64,000 nt of DNA from Bifidobacterium breve (GTDB lineage Bacteria > Actinomycetota > Acidimicrobiia > Acidimicrobiales > Acidimicrobilacustridaceae). The notes under the pieces are model-generated. The model was not told where the DNA came from, did no database searches, and worked only from the letters and a program-made list of their open reading frames with translations. The DNA is taken from positions 1 to 64,000 of the forward strand of contig CAMCTY010000006.1 of the NCBI GenBank assembly GCA_945878725.1. The letters run 5' to 3'. The position numbers and the translations under genes were made by a program. Shown here in pieces: positions 53,565-63,121 of this stretch; the stretch's first letter is position 1, and each line of letters starts with the position of its first letter.

Positions 53565-56036
53565 TCAGCCGGCGACGATGTTCACGAGTGCAGGAGGCCG
53601 AACGATGATCTTCCGTGGCGGCACGCCACCCAGATGGGCCTGAACCTTTTCGCTGGCCAATGCGAGCGCTTCGGCTGTCGCCTCGTCGATTGACGCATCA
53701 ACATCAATCCGGTCTCGAACTTTCCCGTTCACTTGAACGATCATCGTGACCGAATCGAATGCGACCAACGACATGTCGGCGACGGGCCACGACTGTTCGT
53801 GAACATGCGTGCCGTGTCGGGACTCCCACATCTCGGCGGTGATGTGCGGAGCCATCGGGGCCAGCAACAGCATCAGTGAGTCGAGCGCAAAGTCGAGCGT
53901 CTGCTTACGTGTGCCCTCTGGCGCTTGTGCATACCGATAGAGATCGTTCGTGAATTCCATGAACGCCGCAACCGCAGTGTTGTAGGACCAACGTTCGTAA
54001 TCGTCAGAGACCTTCGCGATGAGTCGATGCGTCGAGCGCTCGATGTCGACATCGGCGACAACGGGATCCCGATCGATAGGAGCTTGGCCGATCTCGCCAT
54101 TCGAGAGGCGCCAGACACGGTTCAAGAATCGCGAGCAGCCGTCGATGCCGACTCCCTCCCAGTCGATGTCGTCCTGCGGCGGCCCGACAAAAAGGTGGGC
54201 AAGGCGCAGAGCGTCGGCACCATCGGTGTCGAGGATTTCCTCGGGCGCAACGAGATTGCCCTTCGACTTCGACATCTTGTCGCCGTCGAGCCGGATCATT
54301 CCCTGGGTGAAGAGTCTCGTAAACGGTTCGCGAAGTTCCTTCGGCGCAACGCCGAGATCAGAAAGCGCCTTCGTGAAGAACCGCGCGTACATCAGATGGA
54401 GAATCGCGTGTTCGACACCGCCGATGTACTGATCGACCGGCATCCACGCGTTGACTGCCTCCGTCGAGAACGGAGCATCGTTGTTCCACGGCTCGCAGAA
54501 TCGCAGGTAGTACCACGAAGAATCGACGAAGGTGTCCATCGTGTCGGTCTCTCGGATGGCGGGGCCGCTACACGTCGGACATGTGGTGTGCTGAAAATCC
54601 GGGTGTGACTGCAACGGCGATTCGCCCGTCGGAAGGAACTCGACATCGTCGGGAGCCAGCACCGGAAGATCCTCGGTAGGTACAGGAACCATCCCGCAAA
54701 CATCACAGTTGATTACCGGAATCGGACAGCCCCAGAAACGCTGGCGACTTACGAGCCAATCGCGCAGTCGGAAGTTGACCTTCCCTTCGCCCACGTCTTC
54801 GCGCTCAAGAAACTCGATCGCAGCGGCGATTCCGTCGACCTTGCCCATGCCGTCGAGCCACTCACTATTTATATGCAGTCCGTCGCCGGTGAATGCCTCG
54901 CCGTCGAATCCTTCCGGCGGAGCGATTGTGCGGACAATCGGGAGGTTATGGGCGATCGCGAAATCCCAGTCGCGTTGATCTTCGGCCGGGACGGCCATGA
55001 TTGCGCCGGTTCCGTATCCCATCAGTACGTAATCAGCGAGATACACCGGAACTGGCTTCTGCGTGAACGGATTCCGGACGTAGGCACCAGTGAAAATGCC
55101 GCGCTTGTCGAGAGAACCATCTGACGACACGCGTTCGACGTCGCTCGACTTGCGCGCTGTGGCCACGAACGCCTCAACGTCGCCGCGCTGCGTGTCGGAG
55201 ACAATCTTCGAGACCATCGGATGTTCAGGAGCCATAACCGAATACGTCATGCCGAAACTCGTATCGGGACGAGTCGTGAACACCCTGATCGAGAGCCCAT
55301 CAGCATGCGGATTGCCATCAGCATCGGTGACGGCCATGTCGAACTCGGCACCCTCGGAGCGACCGATCCAGTTCCGCTGCATCGTCTTGACCCGTTCGGG
55401 CCAGTCCAGTCCATCGAGATCGTCTAACAGTTGCTGCGCGTAGTCGGTGATCTTGAAGAACCACTGCTCGAGATCGCGCTTCTCAACGAGATCGCCTGAA
55501 CGGTCACAAGAACCGTCGGCATTGACCTGCTCGTTCGCCAGAACGGTCTGACACCCTGGGCACCAGTTGACCGGTGCGTTGCGGCGATACGCCAAGCCGG
55601 CTTCAAGGAACTTTAGAAAGATCCATTGCGTCCACCGCTGGTACTCGGGACTGTGACTCGTCACCTGACGTCGCCAGTCGTAGACCGCTCCGATCCGCAG
55701 AATCGAACTGCGGAGTTGTTCGATCCGCTCGTCGGTGAATTCGCGCGGATGACGACCGGTCTTGATTGCCGCGTTCTCCGCCGGCAAACCGAAACTGTCG
55801 AAACCCATCGGGCTTAGAACCGCATAGCCATTCATCGTTCGGTACCGAACGATGAGATCACCGAATGTGTAATTACGAACATGGCCCATATGTGCCGCGC
55901 CGCTTGGGTATGGATACATGCACAACGTGTACCAATGAGGGCGAGGATCGTCATTGTCGACCTCGTAGGTGCCGCGGTCAGCCCACAGTTTCTGCCACTT
56001 TGCTTCGATTACCTGCGGATCGTAGCCATCAGCCAT
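53565..56036 (-). CDS. leuS: Leucine--tRNA ligase
   Basis: The 823-residue class I synthetase has the HIGH motif [19 protein letters not shown] near residue 45 and the editing domain ([20 protein letters not shown]). The KMSKS loop is [19 protein letters not shown], and the C-terminal anticodon and [14 protein letters not shown] segments follow. ATG 56036 was chosen because TACGAT (56049-56044) lies 7 bases upstream and the family begins at this point ([14 protein letters not shown]). It is convergent with PAC2. Confidence 0.97.
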   Translation of the reverse strand: MADGYDPQVIEAKWQKLWADRGTYEVDNDDPRPHWYTLCMYPYPSGAAHMGHVRNYTFGDLIVRYRTMNGYAVLSPMGFDSFGLPAENAAIKTGRHPREFTDERIEQLRSSILRIGAVYDWRRQVTSHSPEYQRWTQWIFLKFLEAGLAYRRNAPVNWCPGCQTVLANEQVNADGSCDRSGDLVEKRDLEQWFFKITDYAQQLLDDLDGLDWPERVKTMQRNWIGRSEGAEFDMAVTDADGNPHADGLSIRVFTTRPDTSFGMTYSVMAPEHPMVSKIVSDTQRGDVEAFVATARKSSDVERVSSDGSLDKRGIFTGAYVRNPFTQKPVPVYLADYVLMGYGTGAIMAVPAEDQRDWDFAIAHNLPIVRTIAPPEGFDGEAFTGDGLHINSEWLDGMGKVDGIAAAIEFLEREDVGEGKVNFRLRDWLVSRQRFWGCPIPVINCDVCGMVPVPTEDLPVLAPDDVEFLPTGESPLQSHPDFQHTTCPTCSGPAIRETDTMDTFVDSSWYYLRFCEPWNNDAPFSTEAVNAWMPVDQYIGGVEHAILHLMYARFFTKALSDLGVAPKELREPFTRLFTQGMIRLDGDKMSKSKGNLVAPEEILDTDGADALRLAHLFVGPPQDDIDWEGVGIDGCSRFLNRVWRLSNGEIGQAPIDRDPVVADVDIERSTHRLIAKVSDDYERWSYNTAVAAFMEFTNDLYRYAQAPEGTRKQTLDFALDSLMLLLAPMAPHITAEMWESRHGTHVHEQSWPVADMSLVAFDSVTMIVQVNGKVRDRIDVDASIDEATAEALALASEKVQAHLGGVPPRKIIVRPPALVNIVAG

Positions 56037-56108
56037 AGCGAGAATCGTAGGCGACGCACTCCGAGGCTCCTGCGTGATCGCTTGCCGTGCCGAGGCTCGA
56101 GCAGGATT

Positions 56109-56136
56109 TTGACCACTCATTGCGGGACGGTACAGT
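56109..56136 (+). promoter_or_regulatory. Promoter of tRNA-Ala
   Basis: TTGACC (56109-56114) and TACAGT (56131-56136) are separated by 16 bases, close to the sigma-70 family consensus, and lie 14 bases before the tRNA. This is one of the few places in the window where both elements are clear. Confidence 0.75.
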
Positions 56137-56149
56137 CACAAGTTCTTAC

Positions 56150-56222
56150 GGGGCTTTAGCTCAGTTGGTAGAGCGCTTCCATGGCATGGAAGAGGCCAGG
56201 AGTTCGATTCTCCTAAGCTCCA
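56150..56222 (+). tRNA. tRNA-Ala (anticodon GGC)
   Basis: Acceptor GGGGCTT pairs with AAGCTCC. The anticodon stem CTTCC/GGAAG encloses ATGGCAT, giving GGC, and the T-arm AGTTCGATTCT is intact. CCA is not encoded. Confidence 0.97.
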
Positions 56223-56290
56223 CGTAAGCGTTCTCCGGGTAGAAACTCCGACAGCGCAACTTAGAAGTTCGGCGGCGCAGGAACAGACCG

Positions 56291-56350
56291 CGCAGAATCA
56301 GACAGCGCAGGATCAGACAGCGCAGAATCAGACAGCGCAGAATCAGATCT
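56291..56350. repeat. Four tandem 15-bp repeats between tRNA-Ala and rsfS
   Basis: The unit CGCAGAATCAGACAG occurs at 56291, 56306 (one change), 56321 and 56336 (last three bases diverged, running into the rsfS stop codon). On the minus strand the copies start right after the rsfS stop. The short perfect period suggests replication slippage. Confidence 0.9.
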
Positions 56351-56723
56351 CGGATTCTTTCCAGTCGATGACCGGTACGTCGCGCCACAGCCGCTCAATG
56401 TCGTAGAAGTCCCGGGTCTCTTTGAGCAGCACGTGGACGATGAAATCTCCGTAATCGAGCAGCACCCACTGCATCGAGTCAAGGCCCTCGATCCGAATGG
56501 GCTTGGGCCCGCCGGCAGCCGCGACTTCCTCTTCGATAAACGACGCAAGCGCCCTCACCTGGCGCGTATTCGAACCACCAGTAATCACGAACCAGCCGGT
56601 GATTGACAGGACGTCGCCGACGTCGAGAACCACAGTCTCTTCGTCGGTCTTCGAATCAGCCGCGCGTGCGGCCTGAATGACCCACTGCAGAGAATCGGTT
56701 GTCGGGACTTTCACATCAGCCAC
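56343..56723 (-). CDS. rsfS: Ribosomal silencing factor RsfS
   Basis: The 126-residue protein binds L14 and blocks joining of the ribosomal subunits. Visible segments are VVLDVGDVLSITGWFVITGG (residues 31-50), TRQVRALASFIEEEV, WVLLDYGDFIVHVL and FYDIERLWRD. GTG 56723 overlaps the stop of the LytR-like gene; ATG 56735 is an alternative start. nadD-LytR-like-rsfS is a known order. Confidence 0.93.
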   Translation of the reverse strand: MADVKVPTTDSLQWVIQAARAADSKTDEETVVLDVGDVLSITGWFVITGGSNTRQVRALASFIEEEVAAAGGPKPIRIEGLDSMQWVLLDYGDFIVHVLLKETRDFYDIERLWRDVPVIDWKESEI

Positions 56724-58113
56724 TCTGGCCACCATTCGTTGTCGAGGTTGCGGTGCCAGCCGATGATGGGCCAACCATGTTCAAATAATCGTCACCGAGG
56801 ATCACTGTCAGATCAGTGGCGGAGTTCGTTTGCGTACTTTCCACGATCTCGCCGACACCAAGAGCATCGCGCATCTTCAACGCTGCGTCCTTCGACACCG
56901 CTTCGTAGTAGATGAACTCGGTGGTTTCCGCGCCAAACGAACGCGCATTGCCGATGACGTCGATCTGGCCTCCGGCAGCAGCCAAAACAGTTGCCGCCCC
57001 GATCCCATCACCAAGTTGGCCTGTCCCATCAAGCACCCTCAAACGAGGACGGCTTCCGGGGGCACCTTCGGGGAACGGGACAATTGCTGCGACCGAATCA
57101 GCGACCGCGTCAGGTATCGGCGCATATCGGACACCGCCGGTGGCCCCGGCCGGGAGAGTCGTAACCGGGAGAGTCTGGAACGTGACTCGCCCAGCGCCGA
57201 GTGCGACGACGATCCGCCCGAGACCTTCTTCAGACGAGATCGGCACGACTCCAGCGCCACCGCCAGCACCTATCTCTGCGAGCCAGCCCTTCCAGAACGC
57301 CTGTTGCCGCACAAGCCTGCTCAGGTCTGACTCGTTGCGACCCTTCGCCGACAAATACGGCCACACCTGCGATGCGTCGAGTTCAAGAGTGCCCCGAGCA
57401 AAGACGACAGAGCCGGACGCGTCAGACACTGGGTCGGGATTGTTCACCGTCACCGGTGCCACGGGACCGACCAGCGTGGCCCACTGTGTGCTCGAAACGA
57501 TTTCGACTTCGGTGAACGAAAGATTGAGAATCCGACCGGTGGCCTGACTCAGCGCATCAAGTCCGGAGGAATCGAACACCGTGCGAAGCGTTGACGGCGC
57601 GACCGGATCTGCGACAACCGTGTCGGCCGGAACCGAAAGCACGCCACCGATCCCGTCAGAGGTCAGCGCCAAAAGAGCCAATGAGTCGAGCTTTCCGCTC
57701 GGATCAACTGACACGATCAGAGCGGTGGGCGTCTTCACAACTGCCGCTTCGTAACCGGGTGCACTTGGGTCGCTCACTCGACGGATGAGCTCGCCATCGC
57801 TGCTTGTGAGGATCACCTGTAGCCCTGTCCAGACGAGCAACGGAACGAGCAACGTGAGAGCAGCGAGTGACGCTGGGTATCCGATTCGCCACCAACGCGA
57901 ACGAGTCCCGGCGCCTGAGCCAGTATCAATGCCTTGGGCCACACCGGCGCCGGCTGCCGAATCGACGTTGACATGCGCCGCGACATTCTGAACCGGTTCG
58001 GAACCGTTGACTGGATCTGGGCCTGATGAAGAACCGGAAAGAAGCGCCGCAACGTCGAAATCGGCAGCGTCGATACCTTTCTTAGGCGGGAGCGGAGGTG
58101 TGGGCGTCGTCAT
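56716..58113 (-). CDS. LytR-family membrane protein (divergent LCP region plus LytR_C domain)
   Basis: The 465-residue protein has a cytoplasmic Pro/Ala-rich N-terminus, one transmembrane helix (YPASLAALTLLVPLLVWTGL, residues 79-98), a region resembling the LytR-CpsA-Psr fold (ALIVSVDPSGKLDSLALLAL, SVPADTVVADPVAPSTLRTV), and a C-terminal LytR_C domain (RLRVLDGTGQLGDGIGAATV onward). The usual LCP Arg/Asp active-site pattern is not clear, so enzyme activity is doubtful. LCP proteins attach glycopolymers to peptidoglycan. It is coupled to nadD (4-base overlap) and rsfS. Confidence 0.82.
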   Translation of the reverse strand: MTTPTPPLPPKKGIDAADFDVAALLSGSSSGPDPVNGSEPVQNVAAHVNVDSAAGAGVAQGIDTGSGAGTRSRWWRIGYPASLAALTLLVPLLVWTGLQVILTSSDGELIRRVSDPSAPGYEAAVVKTPTALIVSVDPSGKLDSLALLALTSDGIGGVLSVPADTVVADPVAPSTLRTVFDSSGLDALSQATGRILNLSFTEVEIVSSTQWATLVGPVAPVTVNNPDPVSDASGSVVFARGTLELDASQVWPYLSAKGRNESDLSRLVRQQAFWKGWLAEIGAGGGAGVVPISSEEGLGRIVVALGAGRVTFQTLPVTTLPAGATGGVRYAPIPDAVADSVAAIVPFPEGAPGSRPRLRVLDGTGQLGDGIGAATVLAAAGGQIDVIGNARSFGAETTEFIYYEAVSKDAALKMRDALGVGEIVESTQTNSATDLTVILGDDYLNMVGPSSAGTATSTTNGGQSG

Positions 58114-58712
58114 GAGTCGGCCAAACCGTACAACCGACGCTCAGCGATACAGGTCGCGACGGCGGGCGGGATGAGGAAGTCCAAAGGACGACCTTCGACA
58201 ACTCTCGAACGCAGATCGGTCGAGGAAACCTCGACCCTGGGGATCTCGACCCGTTCCAACGGCCATCGCTCGGGTGGATCACCGGCTTGCACCCCCGGTC
58301 GATCTACAAGCACCAGCGTGGCGAGGTCCGCCAGCTCTTCCCATCGCTCCCATGTGTGCAATGCGCCGGCAGCGTCGGCGCCGACGATGAGAAACAAATC
58401 TGCATCAGGTTGACCAGACCGAAGCGCCTCGAGTGTCTCGACGGAGAATGAGGGTCCACCGCGCACGATCTCCAGATCGGAAGCTTCGATGCCGGGGAGG
58501 TCAGCAACAGCCGCCTGAACCATCGCCAGTCTGTCCTCGGCCGGGCTGATCTCCCGGGTCCCGAGCTTCTGCCATGGCTCGTTGGTCACCACAAGAAGCA
58601 CACGATCGAGATTCAAGGCCGAACGGACGTTGACCGCGGCAAGAAGATGACCGATATGAGGCGGATCGAAGGTTCCCCCCAATACGCCGATTCGTTCCCG
58701 GGTCCCTGACAT
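58110..58712 (-). CDS. nadD: Nicotinate-nucleotide adenylyltransferase
   Basis: The 200-residue enzyme joins ATP and nicotinate mononucleotide. GVLGGTFDPPHIGHLLAAVN (residues 9-28) holds the HxGH motif, and the C-terminal ISSTxxR-type signature reads PRVEVSSTDLRSRV. ATG 58712 was chosen because TAGACT (58726-58721) lies 8 bases upstream. It heads the nadD-LytR-like-rsfS operon. Confidence 0.95.
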   Translation of the reverse strand: MSGTRERIGVLGGTFDPPHIGHLLAAVNVRSALNLDRVLLVVTNEPWQKLGTREISPAEDRLAMVQAAVADLPGIEASDLEIVRGGPSFSVETLEALRSGQPDADLFLIVGADAAGALHTWERWEELADLATLVLVDRPGVQAGDPPERWPLERVEIPRVEVSSTDLRSRVVEGRPLDFLIPPAVATCIAERRLYGLADS

Positions 58713-58800
58713 CGAACGAGAGTCTACGGTCGCTTTAGTTTGCTGATCGGATGGCACACGGACAGAGAACTCTGCCCGAACACTCGGAATTGCACCGGCT

Positions 58801-58816
58801 GGTGACCCATGTCACC
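58801..58816. promoter_or_regulatory. GGTGAC palindrome upstream of the sigma-factor gene
   Basis: GGTGACCCATGTCACC is an exact 6-bp inverted repeat with a 4-base centre. A related GGTGGTGACACC lies at 58879-58890. Both are in the 236-base leader between nadD and the sigma gene, where I see no other feature and no clear -35/-10 pair. They may bind a regulator; the function is not known. Confidence 0.35.
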
Positions 58817-58993
58817 GTGGTGAAAGGGAACAATTCGTCCCCTTCGTGCGGTTCTACCAGTGTCGCAAGTAAATGCCCGGTGGTGACACCAATGACCCTC
58901 GACTCATGTTGGAGGTCATCGGAACCCTCCATACCGGGCTAATCCGCCCGAGGGTGTGCGACAAACCCCCCAGCAGACAACGAGTAAACGATC

Positions 58994-59824
58994 ATGAGTG
59001 ATTCAGTCGGTCAGTACCTGAACGAAATCGGACTTGTTCCGCTTCTCACAGCCCTTGAAGAGCGAGAACTCTCGCAGATCATCGAAAAGGGCCGTGAAGC
59101 CTCACTCCGCATTGAGAACGGCGAGCGCACCGTCATGCTCAAGAGCGATGTGCGTGCGGCTGCGGCAGCGAAGGACCGGTTTATCCGCTCCAATCTGCGG
59201 CTCGTCGTCAGTGTTGCCCGCCGCTATCCCCTTCCGGCCGGCATGGAACTTCTGGATCTCATTCAAGAGGGCAACATCGGCCTCGAGCATGCCGTCGACA
59301 AGTTCGACTGGCGTAAGGGCTTCAAGTTCTCGACCTACGCAACCTTCTGGATTCGTCAGGCCATCGGTCGAGCGCTCGACCAAAAGGGCAGCCTCGTTCG
59401 CCTTCCCGGCGATCGGTCGGCCAGCCTGCGTGCCGCCTTGCGCCAGGCCGGAACCGGCGGCGAGGAACTCGACGCCGAACATGCCCACTTGCACCGGCTG
59501 ACGACACCGACATCTCTGGACCGGACAATCGGCGAGGACGATTCGAACGAGCTCATCGACCTCCTGCCCGATTCACTTCCTGGACCGGAAGAAATCGTCA
59601 TGGATCGGATCGATTCGGCGATGATCATCGACCTCCTCTCGATCCTCGACGGGCGTGCCCGTCGGGCGGTTGAACAGCGGTTCGGGCTCGTTGACGGACG
59701 GCGTCGGTCCTATCGAGAGGTCGGCGACGAACTTGGCGTGACCGCCGAAGCGGCCCGCCGTCTCGTAAAGCGGGCCGTCGCGTCGGTGCGGGAGAACGCC
59801 GGCGATCGGGTCGACGTCGCCTGA
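58994..59824 (+). CDS. RNA polymerase sigma factor, group 2 (sigma-70 family)
   Basis: The 276-residue protein has region 1.2 (SVGQYLNEIGLVPLLTALEE, residues 4-23) and region 2 (RFIRSNLRLVVSVARRYPLP, DLIQEGNIGLEHAVDKFDWR, FSTYATFWIRQAIGRALDQK). A shortened region 3 and region 4 (RRAVEQRFGLVDGRRRSYRE, VTAEAARRLVKRAVASVREN) follow. The -10-binding WIRQAI motif suggests sigma-70-like promoters, as for SigB/HrdB paralogues in stationary phase or stress. It lies upstream of DAHP synthase by 63 bases on the same strand. Confidence 0.92.
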   Translation: MSDSVGQYLNEIGLVPLLTALEERELSQIIEKGREASLRIENGERTVMLKSDVRAAAAAKDRFIRSNLRLVVSVARRYPLPAGMELLDLIQEGNIGLEHAVDKFDWRKGFKFSTYATFWIRQAIGRALDQKGSLVRLPGDRSASLRAALRQAGTGGEELDAEHAHLHRLTTPTSLDRTIGEDDSNELIDLLPDSLPGPEEIVMDRIDSAMIIDLLSILDGRARRAVEQRFGLVDGRRRSYREVGDELGVTAEAARRLVKRAVASVRENAGDRVDVA

Positions 59825-59887
59825 TTTCAGCCCGATCGGCGAAATGGCTTTGCGTTCGGACCAGCAGGTCCGGCAACGTGGTGCCTT

Positions 59888-61231
59888 GTGACTACCGATT
59901 GGTACCCAACTTCATGGCATGACTTCCCGGCTGCGCAGCAGCCGCAATGGGCCGATCGGGTCGCCTTCGACGCGACTATCGACGTGCTCGGGTCACTCCC
60001 GCCCCTCGTCTTTGCGGGCGAGGCCCGTCGCCTCACCGCCGATCTTGGCAAGGTCGCGCTCGGCGAGGCCTTTCTTCTCCAAGCGGGAGATTGCGCCGAA
60101 TCGTTCGACGCCTTCTCCGCCGATGCCATTCGGGACAAGCTCAAGGTCATTCTTCAGATGGCCGTAGTCCTCATGTACTCATCGGGAGTCCCTGTCGTAA
60201 AGGTCGGCCGAATTGCCGGCCAGTTCGCGAAACCCAGATCAGCCGCCGACGAAACAATCGGCGACATCACCTTGCCATCGTTCCGTGGCCACATGGTCAA
60301 CGACATCGCCTTTACTGACGAAGCGCGCGTGGCCGATCCGCAGCGACTCATCACCGCGTACCACCAGTCCGCATCCACTCTCAATCTGGTCCGCGCGTTC
60401 ACGAAGGGCGGATTCGGAGATCTGTCCCGCGTGCACGCCTGGAATCAGGAGTTCGTCGCGTCAAGCGCCGAAGGTCAGCGTTACGAAGAAGTCGCCGCTG
60501 GTATCGAACGAGCCCTCCAGTTCATGTCCGCATGCGGCGTCACCACCGAATCAACGCCGCAGTTGCACACCGTCGACGTCTCAACCAGCCACGAAGCGCT
60601 CATTCTCGGATACGAGGAAGCCCTTACGCGTCGCGACTCACTGACCGGCGACTGGTACGACTGCTCGGCGCACATGCTTTGGATTGGCGAGCGCACACGG
60701 CAACTCGACGGCGCGCATGTGCACTTCCTTTCCGGCGTGCGTAACCCGATCGGCTGCAAGATCGGGCCAAGTGTCAGCGCCGATGAGGTTCTCGCCCTCT
60801 GTGAAGCGCTCAATCCCGAACGCATACCTGGTCGCCTCACGCTGATCACTCGGATGGGCGCCGACAAGGTGGGCGACGCACTTCCGCCGCTGCTCCGAGC
60901 CGTCCGCGACGCGGGGCACCCCGTCGCCTGGGCCTGCGACCCAATGCACGGAAATACGTTCACCGCACCTAGCGGTCGCAAGACGCGTCACTTCGATGAC
61001 GTCCTGCGCGAGATCGCCGGATTCTTTGAAGCTCATCGCTCCTGCGGAACATGGCCGGGTGGAGTGCACATCGAACTCACCGGCGACGACGTAACCGAAT
61101 GTCTCGGTGGCGCCGAGGAGATCCTCGATGCCGATCTCGGCACCCGCTACGAGACGATGTGCGATCCTCGACTGAACGCCAGGCAGTCGCTCGACCTCGC
61201 CTTCCGCGTGGCTGAACTCCTCCGTCCCTGA
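59888..61231 (+). CDS. 3-deoxy-7-phosphoheptulonate (DAHP) synthase, class II
   Basis: The 447-residue enzyme starts aromatic synthesis from PEP and erythrose 4-phosphate. Class II signatures are LLQAGDCAESFDAFSADAIR near residue 60, STSHEALILGYEEALTR near residue 235, GVRNPIGCKIGPSV near residue 285 and ACDPMHGNTFT near residue 355. GTG 59888 gives WYPTSWHDFPAAQQPQWAD, the family's N-terminus. The N-terminal extension used for feedback in Mycobacterium DAHP synthase appears shorter. Confidence 0.95.
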   Translation: MTTDWYPTSWHDFPAAQQPQWADRVAFDATIDVLGSLPPLVFAGEARRLTADLGKVALGEAFLLQAGDCAESFDAFSADAIRDKLKVILQMAVVLMYSSGVPVVKVGRIAGQFAKPRSAADETIGDITLPSFRGHMVNDIAFTDEARVADPQRLITAYHQSASTLNLVRAFTKGGFGDLSRVHAWNQEFVASSAEGQRYEEVAAGIERALQFMSACGVTTESTPQLHTVDVSTSHEALILGYEEALTRRDSLTGDWYDCSAHMLWIGERTRQLDGAHVHFLSGVRNPIGCKIGPSVSADEVLALCEALNPERIPGRLTLITRMGADKVGDALPPLLRAVRDAGHPVAWACDPMHGNTFTAPSGRKTRHFDDVLREIAGFFEAHRSCGTWPGGVHIELTGDDVTECLGGAEEILDADLGTRYETMCDPRLNARQSLDLAFRVAELLRP

Positions 61232-61269
61232 ACGCCCGAGGAATTTTCGGCAATTACCGACCTGTTGGG

Positions 61270-61298
61270 TCGACATTCAAGATCTGCGGGGCTAGATT
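61270..61298 (+). promoter_or_regulatory. Promoter of the sulfite reductase-cysH operon
   Basis: TCGACA (61270-61275), a 17-base spacer and TAGATT (61293-61298) form a good sigma-70-type promoter 54 bases before the sulfite reductase ATG. Confidence 0.65.
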
Positions 61299-61351
61299 GT
61301 TGACCAATCAGCTCAGGTATTCCCTCTCCCCCGGAAGCGCAGCCCACTTTC

Positions 61352-63121
61352 ATGGCCGATCTTATTCTCGACGCAGAGATGTCCGCAGACATCGCCAAAT
61401 TTGAACAGCAGTTGAAGCGCTATCTCGACGGCGATCTCGACGATGACGTTTTTCGCGTCTTCCGACTGAACAACGGGATCTACGGCCAGCGCCAGGGCGG
61501 CCACAACCAGATGATCCGGATCAAGGCGCCCTACGGAACAATCACGAGTGCGCAGCTCGATCGCATGGCATCCATCGCCGATGAGTTCTCTCGGGGCTGG
61601 GGTCACATCACCACTCGTCAGGCGATCCAGTTCCACTTCGTTCAACTTGAGCGCATCCCCGATCTGCTTCGCGAGATTGCCCTCGTTGGCATGACCAGCC
61701 GCGAGGCCTGTGGCGACACTGTTCGCAATGTGCAGGGCTGCCATCTTGCCGGTGCCTGCCCCAGCGAGATTCTCGATGTCACGCCGTGGGCCGAGGCCGC
61801 CTTCCGTCACTTCCTGCGCAATCCAATCGGTCAGCGCCTCCCCCGCAAGTTCAAGATCAACTTTTCCGGCTGCGCCACCGACTGTGGCCAAGCGATGTTC
61901 AACGACGTTGGCATCATCGCCACGACGCGAACACTCGATGACGGAACGATCGAAGCCGGTTTTCGGGTGTACATCGCCGGCGGGCTCGGAGCGAACCCGC
62001 ACGCCGCGCTTGCGCTCGAACCGTTCACGCCTCGCGAAGATCTTCTGCCCACTATCGAAGCCGTACTGCGCGTGTTCGAACAGAACGGCAACCGCGACAA
62101 CAAATTGCGAGCCCGCATGAAGTGGGTTGTCGACAACCTCGGTTTCGAAGAGGTCCAGCGTCGGGTTCTCGCTAGTCGCAAGTTCCTCCTCGGTTCGTCG
62201 ACATGGCCCGGAGGCATCCCCGAGGCCGTCCTCACCGCTGGCGATGCTCCTGCTGGGCTTTCGACCACAGTCGCAGCAACTCCCATGGGCCAGGGAACTC
62301 CCGTCCTGCTGCGTCGGCCCGGCGCATTCGCTCGGTGGGAAGATTCCAACGTCATTCGTGGTGTTGCCAAGGGAACCGTTTCCGCTATTGCCTACGCCAA
62401 GCTCGGCGATGTCACCTCAGCCCAGTTCCGAGGTCTTGCCTCGATCGTGCGTGAGTTCGGGGTCGACATCCGCGTCACCAACCGACAGAACTTCGCGATC
62501 CGCAATCTGACCAACGAACAACTTCCGATGCTCTTTGATCGCCTCACGGCCATCGATATGGCATCGCCATCGGCCGAACTTGTGAGCGATGTTGTCGCCT
62601 GTCCGGGCGCCGACACCTGCAACCTTGCGGTAACTCAGAGCCGCGGGCTCGCCGACGCCATTGACGTTGCCCTTCAGGCCGAGGGTCTCGCCGAAGTTGG
62701 CGGCCTTCGCATCAACATCTCCGGCTGCACCAACTCGTGTGGCCAGCACCATGTCGCCGACATCGGGTTCCATGGCGCGGAGCGTCGTGCCCACGGCAAG
62801 TCAGCGCCGGGCTACCAAATGCTCCTCGGCGGTTACGTCGGTGAAGAGCAGATCCACTTCGCTGAGAAGTCCACCCGTCTTCCGGCCAAGTCCGCCCCTG
62901 AAGCCGTCGTGCGCATCGTCCGCCAATTCAACGACGAACGCACCGCCGGCGAATCCTTCCGCGGATGGCTTGACCGATCCGGCGGCGCCAAGGGCATCGG
63001 TACCGCACTTAAGGAACTCGACCAGTTCCCTAAGCCGGACGAAAACCCCGACTTTTATGTCGACTTTGATGAGACCTCCCCTTACGAGGCGGAGATCGGC
63101 GAATCCGAGTGCGCAACATGA
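61352..63121 (+). CDS. Nitrite/sulfite reductase (siroheme [4Fe-4S]), probably assimilatory sulfite reductase
   Basis: The 589-residue ferredoxin-type reductase has two ferredoxin-like/siroheme halves. In the C-terminal half the cluster cysteines are Cys417, Cys423 (VACPGADTCNLAV) and Cys459, Cys463 (SGCTNSCGQHH), as in all siroheme reductases. The N-terminal half has a matching set, Cys130, Cys136 (QGCHLAGACPSE) and Cys174, Cys178 (SGCATDCGQ). Because cysH follows with a 4-base overlap, the substrate is most likely sulfite. The start ATG 61352 has only weak ribosome-site sequence; ATG 61379 is an alternative. Confidence 0.93.
   Translation: MADLILDAEMSADIAKFEQQLKRYLDGDLDDDVFRVFRLNNGIYGQRQGGHNQMIRIKAPYGTITSAQLDRMASIADEFSRGWGHITTRQAIQFHFVQLERIPDLLREIALVGMTSREACGDTVRNVQGCHLAGACPSEILDVTPWAEAAFRHFLRNPIGQRLPRKFKINFSGCATDCGQAMFNDVGIIATTRTLDDGTIEAGFRVYIAGGLGANPHAALALEPFTPREDLLPTIEAVLRVFEQNGNRDNKLRARMKWVVDNLGFEEVQRRVLASRKFLLGSSTWPGGIPEAVLTAGDAPAGLSTTVAATPMGQGTPVLLRRPGAFARWEDSNVIRGVAKGTVSAIAYAKLGDVTSAQFRGLASIVREFGVDIRVTNRQNFAIRNLTNEQLPMLFDRLTAIDMASPSAELVSDVVACPGADTCNLAVTQSRGLADAIDVALQAEGLAEVGGLRINISGCTNSCGQHHVADIGFHGAERRAHGKSAPGYQMLLGGYVGEEQIHFAEKSTRLPAKSAPEAVVRIVRQFNDERTAGESFRGWLDRSGGAKGIGTALKELDQFPKPDENPDFYVDFDETSPYEAEIGESECAT

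Noticed and set aside
56291-56350. CRISPR-like array
   Set aside because: Units are 15 bp, contiguous, without spacers, and no cas genes are present.
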